This document shows, one piece after another, positions 1-14,500 of a stretch of 64,000 nucleotides of DNA. Source of the stretch: Rhea pennata (taxonomy: Eukaryota > Chordata > Aves > Rheiformes > Rheidae); NCBI RefSeq assembly GCF_028389875.1, contig NC_084673.1, forward strand, positions 16,591,501 through 16,655,500. Reading direction: 5' to 3'. The translations under genes and the position numbers were made by a program. The notes under the pieces were generated by a model. That model saw only the letters and a program-made list of their open reading frames with translations. It had not been told where the DNA came from and did no database searches. Within the stretch, counting starts at the first letter, position 1. Each line of letters starts with the position of its first letter.

Positions 1-2518
1 TCTACTCCAAGGCTTCCCAGCTCTGCATGGACACATCAGATCAAGCAGGGATGGTGTCAGAGGGGGCTGTGCTGGGCCGTGCCGAGGCTCTGAACACAGA
101 GGCCTCCTGGATCATTCTACATGCAGAGCTACCTTTGCCATGATGCCTACGTGCCAGAGAGACGTGTGTCAACACAGAGCTGGGCCTATTCTGCTCAGGA
201 TTAGTTCCCTGCAGGAGAGGCCAAGCAGCAAAAATAGAAAAGTGGTCTCCCAGTTAGAAGGAATCTGATCTTCAGCAGAGGGCTGTCTAATTGCAAAGGG
301 CAGGGAGTAAAAATTGCTTGAGGAGAAGAAAACAAACCTGACCCAAATAACATTCCTCCACACATGCATAAGCCTTGAGGGAAAACCCCTAGCCAGCTTT
401 CAAAGAAAGAATTTGCTCCCTCTTTTCAACAACTTGTAGCTTTTCCTGCCTTCAAAGAGTGAATGAAAACAAGCAGCAGCATTATCCACAAACATCTCTG
501 CTCACAGTGTCAAGCAGCACCATCGGTTGGCTGGCTGGTGCCCACGGAGCAGGCCACTGGCCCTCCTTGAGCTGCAAACAGGACTTGTGTGTCCCATGGT
601 GTTCTCTTGTCCAGCTGCTCCCAGACATCCTCATGGGAGAGAGGGCAAGGGGAGACCTCATGTACTGTACTCTGCCTTCGGCTGCTCTGCGAGGAACTGG
701 AGACATCCCACCACAGGGACTTGAGGAGGGCTGCCGACCACCAGGCTCTTCAGCTACCATAGATAGGGCTCCTTGCTACAGGATGCACTATGAGATGCTA
801 CTAGCCCTTTCAGGCTCAGGCCAGCCAGCACATGGGCTGTTTCCACTCCTGGGTATGGGATCATCCTGACTCTTCTGGTCTCAGTCCCTCCACAAACTAA
901 TCTCTGACCTGAAGCATAAGGAGATTTTTCTTATGTTGCTAATAAAACCAATATTTGGATACAAGTTCTCTAGGTCCACAAAACAGCCTCAATCAGATTC
1001 AGATTCCTGCCTGCTTGGTTCCTATAAGCCTGATAATTATGATTTATATCAGTTCAATAGAGGATTTAAAAAGACGATCTCTCTGTTCAGTGGTTGACAC
1101 AACCCAAAGTGTCTACAACCTGAGACAGCAATTCCTGCACAGGAGAGGAGGAAATGGCTGAAAGGAGATGAGCAGAGGCTTATGTCCACCTTCAGAAGGG
1201 CGAAGGGGAGAGATCATTTCTTCTTTGCCATCACATCCTTTCAGTTTCTTGGGAACCAGGGAATGTTGTACCTTCATTTCCAGACATATTTTTTAATCTT
1301 ATGTAGTGAGAGTGTTAAGCACTGAGTAAGACGCCATCACAAAATCACCCTGACCAGGAAACCACCCCACAAAGCTCTTACAGTAGGACAAACTTAACAT
1401 TTCATTTAGACCTCTCCACAACACTGTGCAACTATTAATATTAGATCTAACGAGAAGATGAAAGCACCTAGACCAGGACCTGTACTTCAGCAGTAGCACT
1501 TAAAACAGCAACTTCCTCTGTTTCCTCTCCTGTAAAAGGTCTTTTCAAATATGGGGGCAGAATACACTCCCAGAGGGCCAAGGGACAGCTTGTTCCATTT
1601 GCAGGGAGCCACAGACGGGCACTCCTGGTGCTGGATCACTCAAGCCAGAAAGTGCCCCCACAGGCCCCCCAAGATGTGCGTCTTCTTTTTCACACACTGG
1701 TGGTTAGGCTGTGCAACGAACAAGACGCTGGGCAAAGACAGGTGCCACTGACCTGCATGGACCTCTGGCCCAACCCTTGTGTTCTACAGCTATAGTACAT
1801 ATTTTCCACATCAGCACTTGGACATAGTCAAAGTGTTTTGTGGGAAAGGAAGTTACCGCTCTAACCAGCCTTGTTAGACTGCCCAGCCCAGCCCTTCTGG
1901 CCAATGCCAGCCCAAGGACCCAGCTACCTAACTAGTTAAATCAGGCTACAGCAATACAATACAGAGAAGAGTACCAGAGCCAGCTAGGGCTCTGCTGCAA
2001 GGACAGCCACACACAAGAGGGGACCCCCAGCGGACAGCCACAGAGAAGAGGAGACAGCTTCACAAGCAACATCAGCCTAGGAGAGCAAAACTGCTTGGTG
2101 AAACACAGGGAGAGAAGTAGAAATCTATGTGTCCATAGACAACCTGCCCCTCACGCTGGACAGTTAACACTCATCTGATTAGTTCATAACCCAGGACTGC
2201 CCTGGCTTTGCACAATGAGACCTCACCATCTGCCCAATTTCCTGCAGGTCCCTCAGTACATATGCCTTAGGAGAAGGAATGGGTTAAAAGATTGTTAAAA
2301 GACAGTCTGTTTTCTGACTAGGAAAGCCTATTAAAGAGGCAGTAGCCTACAGCAAATCTCTGCTAGTCTAGGATGATATTACATCCTAGTAGATCGATAT
2401 CTCTGAAAAATCCTGTTTTTAAGAAGCAGAATAAACAGGAAAGTGGATTGAATGAAACACCCCCAAATGAGCCACAAACTCCACAGTGACAGAGAGGAGG
2501 AAGCACCAAATCACTTAC
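1..2518. other. SEPTIN6 intron 5 (partial)
   Basis: Non-coding DNA downstream of septin exon 5 on the minus strand. I searched both strands for the next septin exon (the segment following INGTMN, starting AHLPFAVIG) and did not see it, so it must lie left of the window. The short open frames here, up to 136 codons, resemble no family I know and have no exon-like borders. No interspersed repeat recognised. Confidence 0.7.
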
Positions 2519-5500
2519 ATTCATTGTCCCATTTATCTCTGCCACGGATTCATCATCTGTTGGGAACTGGTAGATCTGAACCCCGTTACTGACCAGTTCA
2601 CTTGTGATTTTAATTTTAAATTTGGTCAGCTCACTCTTGGAAATGGCATCAGATTTGGCAATGATAGGAATGATGTTGACCTAGAAAGAAACAGAATCAT
2701 AAAAAGTCTTGAGCTTTGCTCCAGGCAGCTTTTCCAAGTTTGCATTGCAACTTATGAAAACTTAAAGTGCTCAGTAAATCTACAGGATTTATCTGGCAAC
2801 TGTCATCCCCCCTAGCATAAGGGGTACACAGCGCGTACAGGTGCACTCTAGAAAAGCAGCGGCATTTCCACCACATGCGAGAGGACCTGCACAGTAACAG
2901 TTAAACATTCCTACCTTGCTGTCAAGCTTCTTCATTGTTACCAAGTCCAGAGATTTCAGTGAGTGGCCTGTCGGAGCAATGAAATACAAACAAGCGTGGA
3001 TCCGGGTGTCATGGTAGTTGTGCAAGACTCTCTTTATCTTCAGTTCTTCTTGCAAATAGGCTTCAAACTGAGCATCAATGAACTCGACAATGGGCTTATA
3101 GCTTTAGGGAACAGAAAAAAAGTTATACATCTCACAATCAGAGAGGTAAACAGACAATACTCCTAGCTTGCTTTTTAGAAATGAATTGCTTGTTAGATCT
3201 CACTTCCCAGGACCAGTTCTCCTCCGAATCTCCCCCACTCCTCCATTGTAAGAAATTTAAATGTTGCTCTAGTGACAAGAAGATGTGGTCCTACATCAAC
3301 TTCTAGCAGCCTGTCCGACAAAACACATTATTGGAGATTCAGCGGAGGATAAGAGAAACACCATCAAAAGACCTAGCTACAGAGTAATCTCTTCCAGGGA
3401 AAAGTGGCCACTGATACTTTGAAACATGAGAGTGAGAGGTTTTTAAAAGAAAAGATAAGTCAGTCTCATTCACAGCAGTGAGTAACCCTTGCTTCCTTTC
3501 AGGGAGCGAACAGCTTGCTGCCCTCACAGCCATACGTCATGCCAGTGAAGATGCACCTCCATTCAGCGCTACCTTTGCCCAGCGCTCCGGGACAGCAAAT
3601 ACTTGCAAGTCCCTTGCAGGGCAATTTGAAATAGAGACTGTCAGACTCACAATGTAAAGCACATCAGTGTGTCTTAAAATAAATCTAAAAGGTTTGCAAC
3701 AAAGTAAACCCCATCTGCAATGCCTCTGTGAAGCTGTGGGGGGGTCTGGTGCAGAGGGTCTGGTGTAATCACACACTCTTGCCTGCCCCACACCACACTC
3801 CAGCCACACTGGGACTTGAGCTGCCAGAAACGTTTCCCCAGGGTATTTCATTAAGCATTTATCGTGCTTCTGCTTCCTTTGGCAAGACAGAAGAGCCATG
3901 CCAAAAAGCAGTTGTTAAGCAAAACGGTCACTAGACCACACTAGTGGTTTGGTGAGCAGCTTGTGGTCAGCACAGCACAAGGAAACAAGCACAGAAGTAC
4001 CCTGGAGCTCTCTGCTCTCCCCATCAGATGAATTTGGGAAGCAGGCTGCCAGTAGGGCAGATACTGCCCTGATCACATGAGGAAAACTGGTTTGAGCTGG
4101 GGCAGTGCTGACACCATGGGCTTGCTCCTCTCTTCTCTCTGACCCATTCCCCAAAAAGACGATTCATAAGAAGGGGAGAGGAGAACTTTATTATAAACAT
4201 AGTCTGGGCCAGCTAGGGCACAAGAGGAGACCTGTAACAGAAAATCAGGTCATGATATATCCCCTCTCCACCTTCACTCACCTGTCCTCTTTGTTGATCT
4301 GATCCCCAAAGCCCACTGTGCTCACAATAGTCAGTTTGAGGTTGACATTGCTCTCCTGCAGGTCATAGGTATTAGATTTCAGCTGGACCCCGGGCTGTGA
4401 GTGAGATGCTAGGTCACCTTCAAACTTGGTGTTAAAAAGTGTGTCCATGAGGGTGGACTTACCAAGGCCAGTTTCCCCTATTAGAGAAAAAGACAGTCAA
4501 AATGTTTTGTTGAATATTAATATAGCTTGGCTTTTCACCATACAGACTTTAACATGGGTAAAATTGTAGCAGAGGAAAGCAGATCTCATGCTCCAAAGAG
4601 ATCGTCTGGCAAGCAGAAAGCCATGTACAATGGGAGGTCTGTATTCCGGGCAAATTACATTACACAGTCTAATGGCCATTAATATCGTTACAAAATAGAG
4701 ATGGAAAGAAAGAGGCGAAAAGGCAAATGGGAAGGCCTCATTCAGATCCTGCACAAACCCATCACTACACTACAGAAGAAGCTGTTTCCATTAAAATGGG
4801 GGGGTTCATCGCCATATTCATAAAAATATGATCCAGATGAACTTTTCTCTGATAAACAGTCACTGAAAGAGCTTCCTTCCATGCAGGAACACTGCAATGT
4901 GGTTCCAGTTCTACAACAAGTTGTGCATTTGGTTTCTGGTACCTACACCACATAGAGTTGGAGATCAGTTTTCTAGTCTGGGAAGGGACTTTTTCTGCAA
5001 TATCTGGTTTCTACATGTTAGCAGTTTCAGAAGTTGTATAAAACCCCCAAATCTGCTTCCAATAGTTTTGTAGCATTGAACTACTGTTCAGATTCCATCT
5101 ATCAATGAGAGGCTGAGGCTGTATTTCCTCATCTGGAAGGAAGAGACAAATCTCAGAGACCAATCTTAAGTTTGTTTTAGATACGTCCCAGGGAGAACAA
5201 AACAAAATCCTCCATGCACTTATTTCATAGGTCAGGCTGACAACAGAGCTAGCTTTCTAAACTCGGAAGATCTGACTTCATGTTAAATCTGTAAGCAGTC
5301 TGCTTTGCTACCCTGCAAGGACTGCTGTATTTTGGGGAAATGGAGATTTCGGAGCTGCCCAGCTGGCTTTTGCTGAAGCTTCAGCAGCCGGCTGAACCGC
5401 ACCCATCGCAAAGGCTGCCTGGCCAGAGCACTCCAGGACCACAAGGAGACTGTGTCTTGCTGGAGTGGCCTCCTCCTCCCTCAGCTCCCAGCCAAGACAA

Positions 5501-8500
5501 CTTCATCTTTTCCTACTTTGCTCAGAAGAAAAGAGCTTCTGATTTTTCTAAGCTTAGAGCACTGCAACAGATCCAAACTTGCATGAAATGCCCAATTCAA
5601 TAAGGGGAAACTCCTCCCTTTCCTCCCCCTTCCAAATTTTTGTGCCTCACCCCTACAAGCAGGCAAATTCCTCTTTCTTGGCCCTGGAGGAGACTTCCCC
5701 ACCTCAAGGCTGAAGTACACAGCAGGCAGAGCAGGGCAAGCATGTACTGCCCTGGGGGACAGAGCAGTCTCTGGTTGCCAGGATCATATATCAAGTATCT
5801 TTCCAGAAGTCAGCAAGATTTGCTAACATTTGAAAGTCAATGTACACCTTGAGCTGCGAAGCGGCATGGGAAGCCAGCTACTAGCTTGTGCCCTATCATT
5901 AAGAAATGCCAGCCAGAGACAGAACAGCCACAAAATGAGTTGCTTTTCACACCAATCTTTGTGCCAAACGTTGTCTGTGACCTGAGGGGGAGAAGAGAGT
6001 CAGCACCGTGAGCTGGCATTGCTACAGTCCTCTGTGCTACGTTAATACATCAGCCATGTTTATACCACCACGGATCGGAGCCTGCCAGCTGGAGAGGAAG
6101 GGAGGGGGCACACACTTATCCCTGTCAATGAGGAGACAAATCAGACCGACTGGGAGAGGGGGTAGGAGCATCTACAAGACTGATGGCTCATTACAGACAA
6201 GCCGTTTATTAACTTGGACTCCTGCAGCACAGGCTGGTTGGGTACCACCTGCCCCAAACAGGGAGCAGGTGCACAGAGCATAGCAGACCAGAGCACCATC
6301 ACGGCTCGGACGGGACAGCAAGAGTTAAGGCGAGCCGTGGCAGAAAGCCTGCCACGACCCGCCAGGCCTTTCTCAGGGATTCCAGGAACACGGCGGTTTA
6401 AAAAAAGACAAAAATCTAAACAGCCTGAGAAGGCTGCAGCATTTCCAGAGCCCCTGCCAAGGGTTACTGCCTGGATGGGTAGGACGAGGCAGGGAATCGG
6501 CTGCAATGCCAGGACCCCCAACGGGACGTTTTGGGACAGGCAGCCCTGGGTGCAGGGAGCGGCAGCAGCTCGCCAGGCTGCAAGCACCCTCCTGCGCCAC
6601 TCACCCGCGTTCTCCACCCCACAGCCCGCCCCAGAAGAGCAGGGGAGAAGAGCCAAGGAGATGCAGGCAATTTGTTACCACAGGGCATGCTTTTATACCG
6701 CCTCTAATGGAAGCTACAAAGGGCCACTAAAGACAACTTCGAATTCACACACTAGGATTTTCTTTTTGAAAAAAAGATCTAACCTGATTAGACTTGACTC
6801 CATAGGTGAGAATTTCCCATCCAAATATCTACAATTATATGCATAAAGAAAAGAAAACACAGCCACTAACACAGCATCACAAATCTGAAGTTTGCACATA
6901 AAAAATAGATTTGGCCAGCGTATAAACCATCCTCTGCATCGTTTCAATGCCCTGACGTACCAGGCATTATAGCCTAAAGGGAAAAGGACAATGGAGGAGC
7001 ATGAAACGACTGTTTCAGCTCAAAGAAATATGGTATTAACACTAATGGAATGACTTCAAATGGTCACAGATTGAAGGCGTTAATTAAGTGCTTTGCTGTG
7101 TTAAATATGACCAGAGCTAGGGAGCAGTGCTACTTTGAAGGGCCAAATAATACAAGGGTGAATTTCTGAATCTCCAAGGAGTTTTTGCCTGACACAGGCA
7201 ACTTTCTGCTGGCTAGAAGATGTAAATGGTGCCAACTGCTTCTTGTAAGGACAGTGGTCCAGACGGAACAGACGGTCTGATGAAAAGGACATCAGTGCCG
7301 ACAGCACTGGAATCTTCTCCAAAAAGCAGAAACATGAATGGGGATTAAGGGAGGCAGAATTGCCATGGAAAAAGCAGTGGTGTACACAAATTGAATGAGA
7401 GGCGTCCTTGGCAGGGAGATTATTTCCTGATGTAAGGCTTATATGCACACACGTGATTTAATCTCCAAAACTGTATTTAAGGATTATGCAACTCTGCAGT
7501 GGTCGGCTCCCTGGAAGCAGGGATGACAATGTGCCATAGAGAGGACAAGGTAGGAACAGAGACCTTTATTGTTAGATTTCTGCACCAGGAAGCTCAGACA
7601 GCTATTGAAATGCAATAGCATTGTGTCTTAGAGCATGAGACGGATTTTTGCTTTTAAATCTCCTGCTTTTTGGAGATGTGGAAAAAAATAGTAAGAAACA
7701 CTACATCAGTGAGACTCTGGATATGCGGCAATACTAAGCCAGTGTCCTGAAAGCACCATCTACTCTTAACACCTCACAGCCTACCAGGGTCTAGAGGCTA
7801 TACCGGGCTCCCTGCACCTCCTCACAGCTTCCCAAGATGTGCTCCCTGCTCACGCTGCACTTGCTCTATGGAAATGGTTCATCAGATTACTTTTTGGTGG
7901 AGTGGTGGCATCATTTGTGAACACTCAACTCAAGCACATGCAGTAAGGGTTGGGGGAGCCCCGCTCTCTTCCCCTCAGCTAATGCATGTGGAGGTCCTCT
8001 GTTCTGCCTCTGCTTTGGGACCTGACTGCCTACCCTTGGCTGCCTAGCCAGGACCTTGCTCCACTCTCCAGGTCTCTCTCGATGGGCTCTCCAAAACTGG
8101 GGACGACGCAGAGTCCGCACCAAAACATGCTGAGCATCGCTGCTGCAGGAACGAGCGATCCTTGCCATCGGCTGGTATTGCAAGGAGGCACACGCAAGGT
8201 GTGTGGGCAAGCACCAAGAGGGCTACATAAGCTGACCATTCTGGGTGAGATGGAAAGGCCCCGCTGTCCCGTTACCATAGCCTGCTGCTGGCCCTGGGCA
8301 CCAGCTCAGGCAAAGGAGGAACAGAAGCAGCTGCACAAGTAGTGTATTCTCTCTCACTGCATTCCCCACTGTCCCAAGCCCAAAGAGGTATCTTGGTGTT
8401 TAATATACCTCAACGGTTTCTTCCTTCCACAGAAGTTTTGGCACTCAAAGCATCTCATGGCAGTAAGCTGAATTATACACTGTGAAAGCAGTACTTCCTT

Positions 8501-11500
8501 TTTATTTTCAAGCCTGGTGATTTGATTTGCTATTCCCTCATATATGTTATGTAGAATAACAAACAACTGCTCGCTGGCTAGCTTCTCCACATCACTCAGG
8601 ATTTAAGAGGTCCCAATCAAACCATCCTTAACTGACTCTTTAAAAGGACAGGGTAGGGCTTGGTATATTTAGATGTTCAGAGGCAGGGAGCAGTTCTTGA
8701 AGGGAGTCATTGCAAGAGGGAGCAACACCTGTCCTTCAGGAGATTAACAACCCATGGCTCCAGCTATCAAACAACTCAAACTTAAATAAAATGTATATGC
8801 ATGCACAGCCCTTTCATGTGAAGAAATCGGAGATAATCCAATGTAGCAGGTTTGTCAAGGCAAGCCCTGAGGCAGCGCAGCCTGATAAGGCTGTCTCTTA
8901 TGGAGAGAGGGAAAAATAGCTCCTTTCATCTGACAGGTGTACAGAGACGCTTGTGATTCGCCCATCACAAGGCAAAGGCTGGGCTTCGGACGGCAAGAAG
9001 AGGAACGAGGGTTCACAGGAGATGCTTAAGTGCCTTGGAGGACTAGACATCCTCTCGGCCTCTGAGCAGACGTACCGCTGCCACCCTCCACGGGGACCAG
9101 CGGCAAAGGGACTGCAGAGACAGATGGCTTTTTGGTTGGAGAATCCACATTCCCTCCTCGACTGGCCGCACCAGTGACCATGAAACCGATCACCCGGCAG
9201 CTTCCAGGCACTACAGTTCATCACCCCACTGAAGGCAGCCGGCTGGAGGGCAGACGGCAGCTCTGCACGAGGAAACCTGTACCCATCCTTCCTTTCCCCA
9301 GCCGATGAGAGCTCCTGCATGCCAAGCAGCTCCCTCATCTGGAGCCCAGCACGAGGCTAAGCTTACTTGCATCTTTACAACAACCCAGTTGGTATAATAC
9401 CTCAAAATTTATTCCCATCATCACTGAATCCAGGGTATTCCAGTACAAACTGAACGCTGAAAAGCCAAAAACCTTTGGGTACAGTTTGGGAGCTGCTGAA
9501 TACATGTGGGAAAAAAAATATTCCCCCCTTCTCCCCCAAAACAGAGGCCATTCTTTGTGAGAGTCCTCAAGCAGATTTGGTACAGCCTCCAGCAAAAGGG
9601 AAGGCACTGCAGCAAAAAAGCGGTTTTTCATTGCGCTGAATAGGCTGCTTAGGACAAATCCCCTGCAAATCCTGGAGGAAGGAAGAGGGAAATTCCTGCT
9701 TATAATGGAATACCAGTCTAATACAGCTATAATCTACCTTGACCAAAACTGAGAAAGTTCACAAAAAAATTCTCAGCCTACTCTACCTCTCCTTCCTCCA
9801 TCTCGCTGAGCAATGCAGACAGCACAAGCACTGTCTCAGCCATTAAATACTTCTCCAGCCTTTATACCGAACTAAGAGGCAACTAACACTTAGCACTGAA
9901 GCTTTAGGATAAAACAATTATGCTGAGGGATAAAATATAAAAGAAACCATTCACAATCCCTGACTTATTCTGGGAGGTTTGTTCATTTACTCCATCCTTG
10001 GCTCCTGTCTCAAAGGGGAGACAGCTTTCAGCATGAGAACAGCTAAAAATTGCTCTAATCTGGACATACCGCTGAGCCATTTCTGAAGCTTTCCTTGGCT
10101 CTGCTGCCAGGAACCAGAGGAATTAGTGGCTCAGATCCAGTATGGTGCAGAGTAAAGTTGCCACTGGATTTTTCCTCCAACAAATGCCACGCATAGCTGA
10201 AAAATGGGGAAAACTGAAGTGCATTTCTATAACGTTCAGTGGCCTGACTACAGGATCAATTCACTTGTTTGCTGTTTTGATGGCTTCTAACACCTCTTGT
10301 ACAAGTGAGATCCAACAGACCAAATGGCAGATGGATTTGTGGTCTTGTTTTCTTTCTCCAGGATGTTTAAGAGTTCGACTTTCTTACCAGAAAGTAACAG
10401 AGGCACCAGAGAAGACATTTTAAAGCCTGATGCCTTCAACCAAAGATTTGGAGATCTTTTTCTAACGAAACTTACTAAGATTTTCTACAAAGTTTCTTTA
10501 TTTCAAGATCAACCATGTCTAGGTTGTTACCATTCATAAAAGTCTGACATTAATGATGAATGCACATTAATCCTGGTGAGCTTTGGTTATGCACACTAAC
10601 ACATGATTAACACATTCCTCTTCTATTCTGAAGAGAGGAAAGTAGAGGTATTCAACTGCTTTCTACACATTAAGGTGAACATATAACCACAAGAGGTGTG
10701 TGCTGCTGCATGTGTAACTTCTGGGGAAAAAAAAAACAAAAAACATAGCAGCTCAATAAGCACAGAAGGAAATACTGTAAGACTTCAATCTTTAGGACAG
10801 GAGAGTTTCACTAGGTCTTATCACATTCACGTACTGTGGAAATCACCTAGCGACTCAGCCTGACAGTGACCTCTACTTGTCAACAAAGTTTATCATCTCA
10901 CAGGAATGCTGTCGTGAGGGAAAGTTTTCCTCTCAGCTCCATTTAACAGGGCTCAGTTTTCCTTGCTCTCCTCCTCTTGTCTCAGACTTAACCCCGTCCT
11001 GGGCGAGCGCCAGGTCCGCACCACGTGCTGCATCTCTCATGGAAAGGGAAGTGTAACTTCTCTGCAGCTGGAGAGCTGACCCCCAGGTGAGATGAGCCCC
11101 TGGGAGGCATCAGCCGCTGCCGCTCCTTCACATCAGGCACCGCTGGGAGCATCTGCAGACGTGACTTACTCCGAGCAGCCTCAGCCACACAACAACCTTC
11201 TGCTCCCAGGGACAGGGTGCAGGCATCAGCAAACCAAAGTCATCATCCTGTTAGATTCCCTTATCCATCTTACCAAGATATCATGCAAAATCATACTGCA
11301 ATTACCCGGGAGTGGCTCTGAGGAGGGACCATTTGGGATCCTAATCCTGGGAAAGACCTGAGAGACTGGCAAATGCGGTGGGGACAGACAGCAAGTCCTA
11401 CTGCAGCGCCAGGGCCCCCCCTGAGACGCACTACCACATGGCAGCCTGGATAACCGCCTGACCAGCTACAGCTTGGCCAGATACTATTTTAATTCAAGTA

Positions 11501-14500
11501 TGCACAGAAGGGAGTAGGAAAAAAATAGCTTTTAGTGCTTCAAGAGGAACATGACTGGTATTTTGTTTAAATAACAGTAATAATAGTCATTCAATATCTA
11601 ATCAAACAAAATCTCCGAATAAAGCTCTCTGGCATGAATACCTGTTTTCTTTTAAAAACATTAAATTGAAACATACTAGGAAAATAAAAATCATAATAAA
11701 AGCCTGGGATTTCAGGCATTTTATTTCTGTGGTTCACTGGTTGGTAGAATGCCATACTGCATAACCCCAGCAGAGATTTCCCAGGACACCAGTAAATCAT
11801 ATTACTGAAAGTAGACAGAATGGAGGGAAAAAATTTAAATCAAAGCTAACAACCTTGTTAACTCTATTACCTATAAGCTACATCCAGCTGCAAAGAAACT
11901 CTGTTCAGCAACAAAACTTCCCAAAATGGAAATACTCACCCACACACAGGATGTTGAAGCAAAAACCATGATTAACTGACTTATTAACCAGCTGGTCCGG
12001 CAAACTGTCAAATCCTACATGTCCAGAAAGGGGGACAGTGCGACAGCCTTCACCCTGAAACATCATGAAAAATATACAGCTTGTGTTATGTGCAAACAAA
12101 ATACACTTATCTGTATAAACCCTTAAGACCTCCCAAGTAGAATCAAATACACTGTCCAAGCACTGATCTGTACATAGAGTGTAAATCTTGTCAGCATACT
12201 TCCCTCTTCTCCAAGATAAACCCAGACAGCACAAACTATTTGCCTCACATTAGAGGGTAGCCTGGGTGACCAAAATCATTAAACTGTGCAAAACACATAC
12301 ACAAACACAGCTGCTGAAATAAAGAGGTGGTAAAGCATTTATTTCTTGGGAAATTATTTAGACACTCATCTCACTTTATATTGAAAACAAAAAGTTACCT
12401 CCTATATGCCTAATCCAAGTCATGTTAAAGCGTCAGTGATGGAAACTACATAGAAACGATTAGGAAAACTGACTACACCTAGTAACTGAACAACCCAAGC
12501 ATGCTGCATCTGCAAAGCTCAAGTATAGTAGGCACAGAAACGGCAGAGTCTTTAGAGTTACCAAATGCAGCAGCATCTCCCATGTTGCTGCAAAGACGAA
12601 AGTCGCAGATCACAAACCGGGGTCTGCCCAGATCTATATAATGGTCATCAGCACCAGAAAAAACAGGAATCATCAGAGGAAACTGCAAGGAGGATATTCA
12701 CAGGGGCAGGTGGCCAGATCACGCAAGGCAGCATCTGCCTGCCTCTTGGAAAGGGTTTCAGAAACTTCCACCTGGCCACTGCACAAAGGACGTGCCACTT
12801 CGGATGCAAATGAGGAACTTGCACAACAGATAGCAACAGACTACACATAGAGGTTCATACTTGGAAAGAAAGAGTCAAGAAAAATGCAGAGTTGGTACTA
12901 ACGTTGTGTTTTTGCGTGTACTAGAGCTAGGAACAGTTCTCCTCCCACAGCACCCTAAGAAGATATTTCTCTGTATCAAAGGCTTTCCTTAATAATACAT
13001 TTTGGTGCCAAATGCAGAAAATTCGCCTCTGGCTTTTTAGGTGCATCATCAGTTTGCAAGAAATACTGCAGCAAAAAGGCAATAGGTCCCAGTTTATAAG
13101 GGTGTAATCTTTATCATATTTTTTCAGAACAATGTTTTCTTATACGCTGAAAACCTGTTATAAGGACATCCTGTTTTTCCTCTCCTGTTGAGGAAACTTG
13201 TATTTTAGACTAGGCAAACATCCTTGCAGACTGCATTTACTACAACAGTCTGTCAGACTATGATTACTTGTGCTGTTATTGTTTTGTGGGTGCGAGTCTT
13301 TTTTCTCTGAATGTGAGGATCCAAAAACACTTCAGCCATTAATCATATTTACAGCCCTGTGATGTGTAAATATGTTTCCTCTTAGCCATATTTTGTGTAT
13401 CAATCTGATTCTTCCTGCCAAGATGTTCACCAAATATGGTGCTTTATTAATTCCAAAGCACCTTGCCTCCAAACGACGTTAATCAGGAATGCGCTCCACT
13501 CACCCAGCAGATTCTGCTTCTGCCTCCTGAGGATGCTTCTCCCAGGCCCAGTAATTCAAGGACAACTAAGTAGAAAGCAATACTTTCTATACAAAGTAGA
13601 AAAACAGGAGAACCAAAGCTGTAACACACAGATTTTGCAAGGACACGTCTCAACTCTCCTAAACTGCTTTCACCAAAACGAAAACCCAGCAATGGAATAT
13701 CCTATGGCACTGTCCAATCTCCCATGAGAGAGCACTCCCGTCCTCAGAAAAAACAGATGGATGGACAGTGTCAGCAAACACAAGACACAGAACCACAGAC
13801 CAAATTCTTCCCAGGGAAGGAGAAATATCAAGTGTATTTTTAATACGAAGCCTTAAAACTGCACTGTTGGAACACTGTTTGAACACTACTCTCTCCAGGA
13901 AGTGTGGGTGGTAGTGTAGGCTCTCATTAAGAACAAATCTTCTCCTCAGCCCTAAATATAAGCGTGATCCAGATGGAATAAAATGAAAAGTTAAGTCATG
14001 GTAGGCTAGAGGAGGCATTTGCCAACACAGAGAATTCAGTCTACAAGTCATTTCCTGTAGCCTCCTTTTTCTAGTCACCTGTGGTTTTATAATGCAGTTA
14101 AACCACACTTCACATTTGTTACGGGCCAGGAAACAAGTACTGCAAAATCTGATTTTCAGTCACAACAGCTGAACCTCTATGTTAAATAAGCAGCCATAAG
14201 GTGTATTGTGCTATACTGCCTAGAAGTCCAAAGCCTGCGCAGCCAAATAACTGAGAGATCAGATGTGGTGAAAAAATATGAAACTATGTTTTAAGCTCAG
14301 ACTGGTTTTGATGCACATCAGCAAGTTATCACCAACTAACAAAGCTATAGTGAGAAAAAAAAAAGATTTTCTACCTGATTGACTAAGAAATGTTGCAAAT
14401 AAGTCTTCACACGCCAAGTGGTGTCCCTATAGGCATAATGATGCTGTATATAAATAGCTTCATCATAAACAACATATGAACACATTAGTCATACTGCCTA

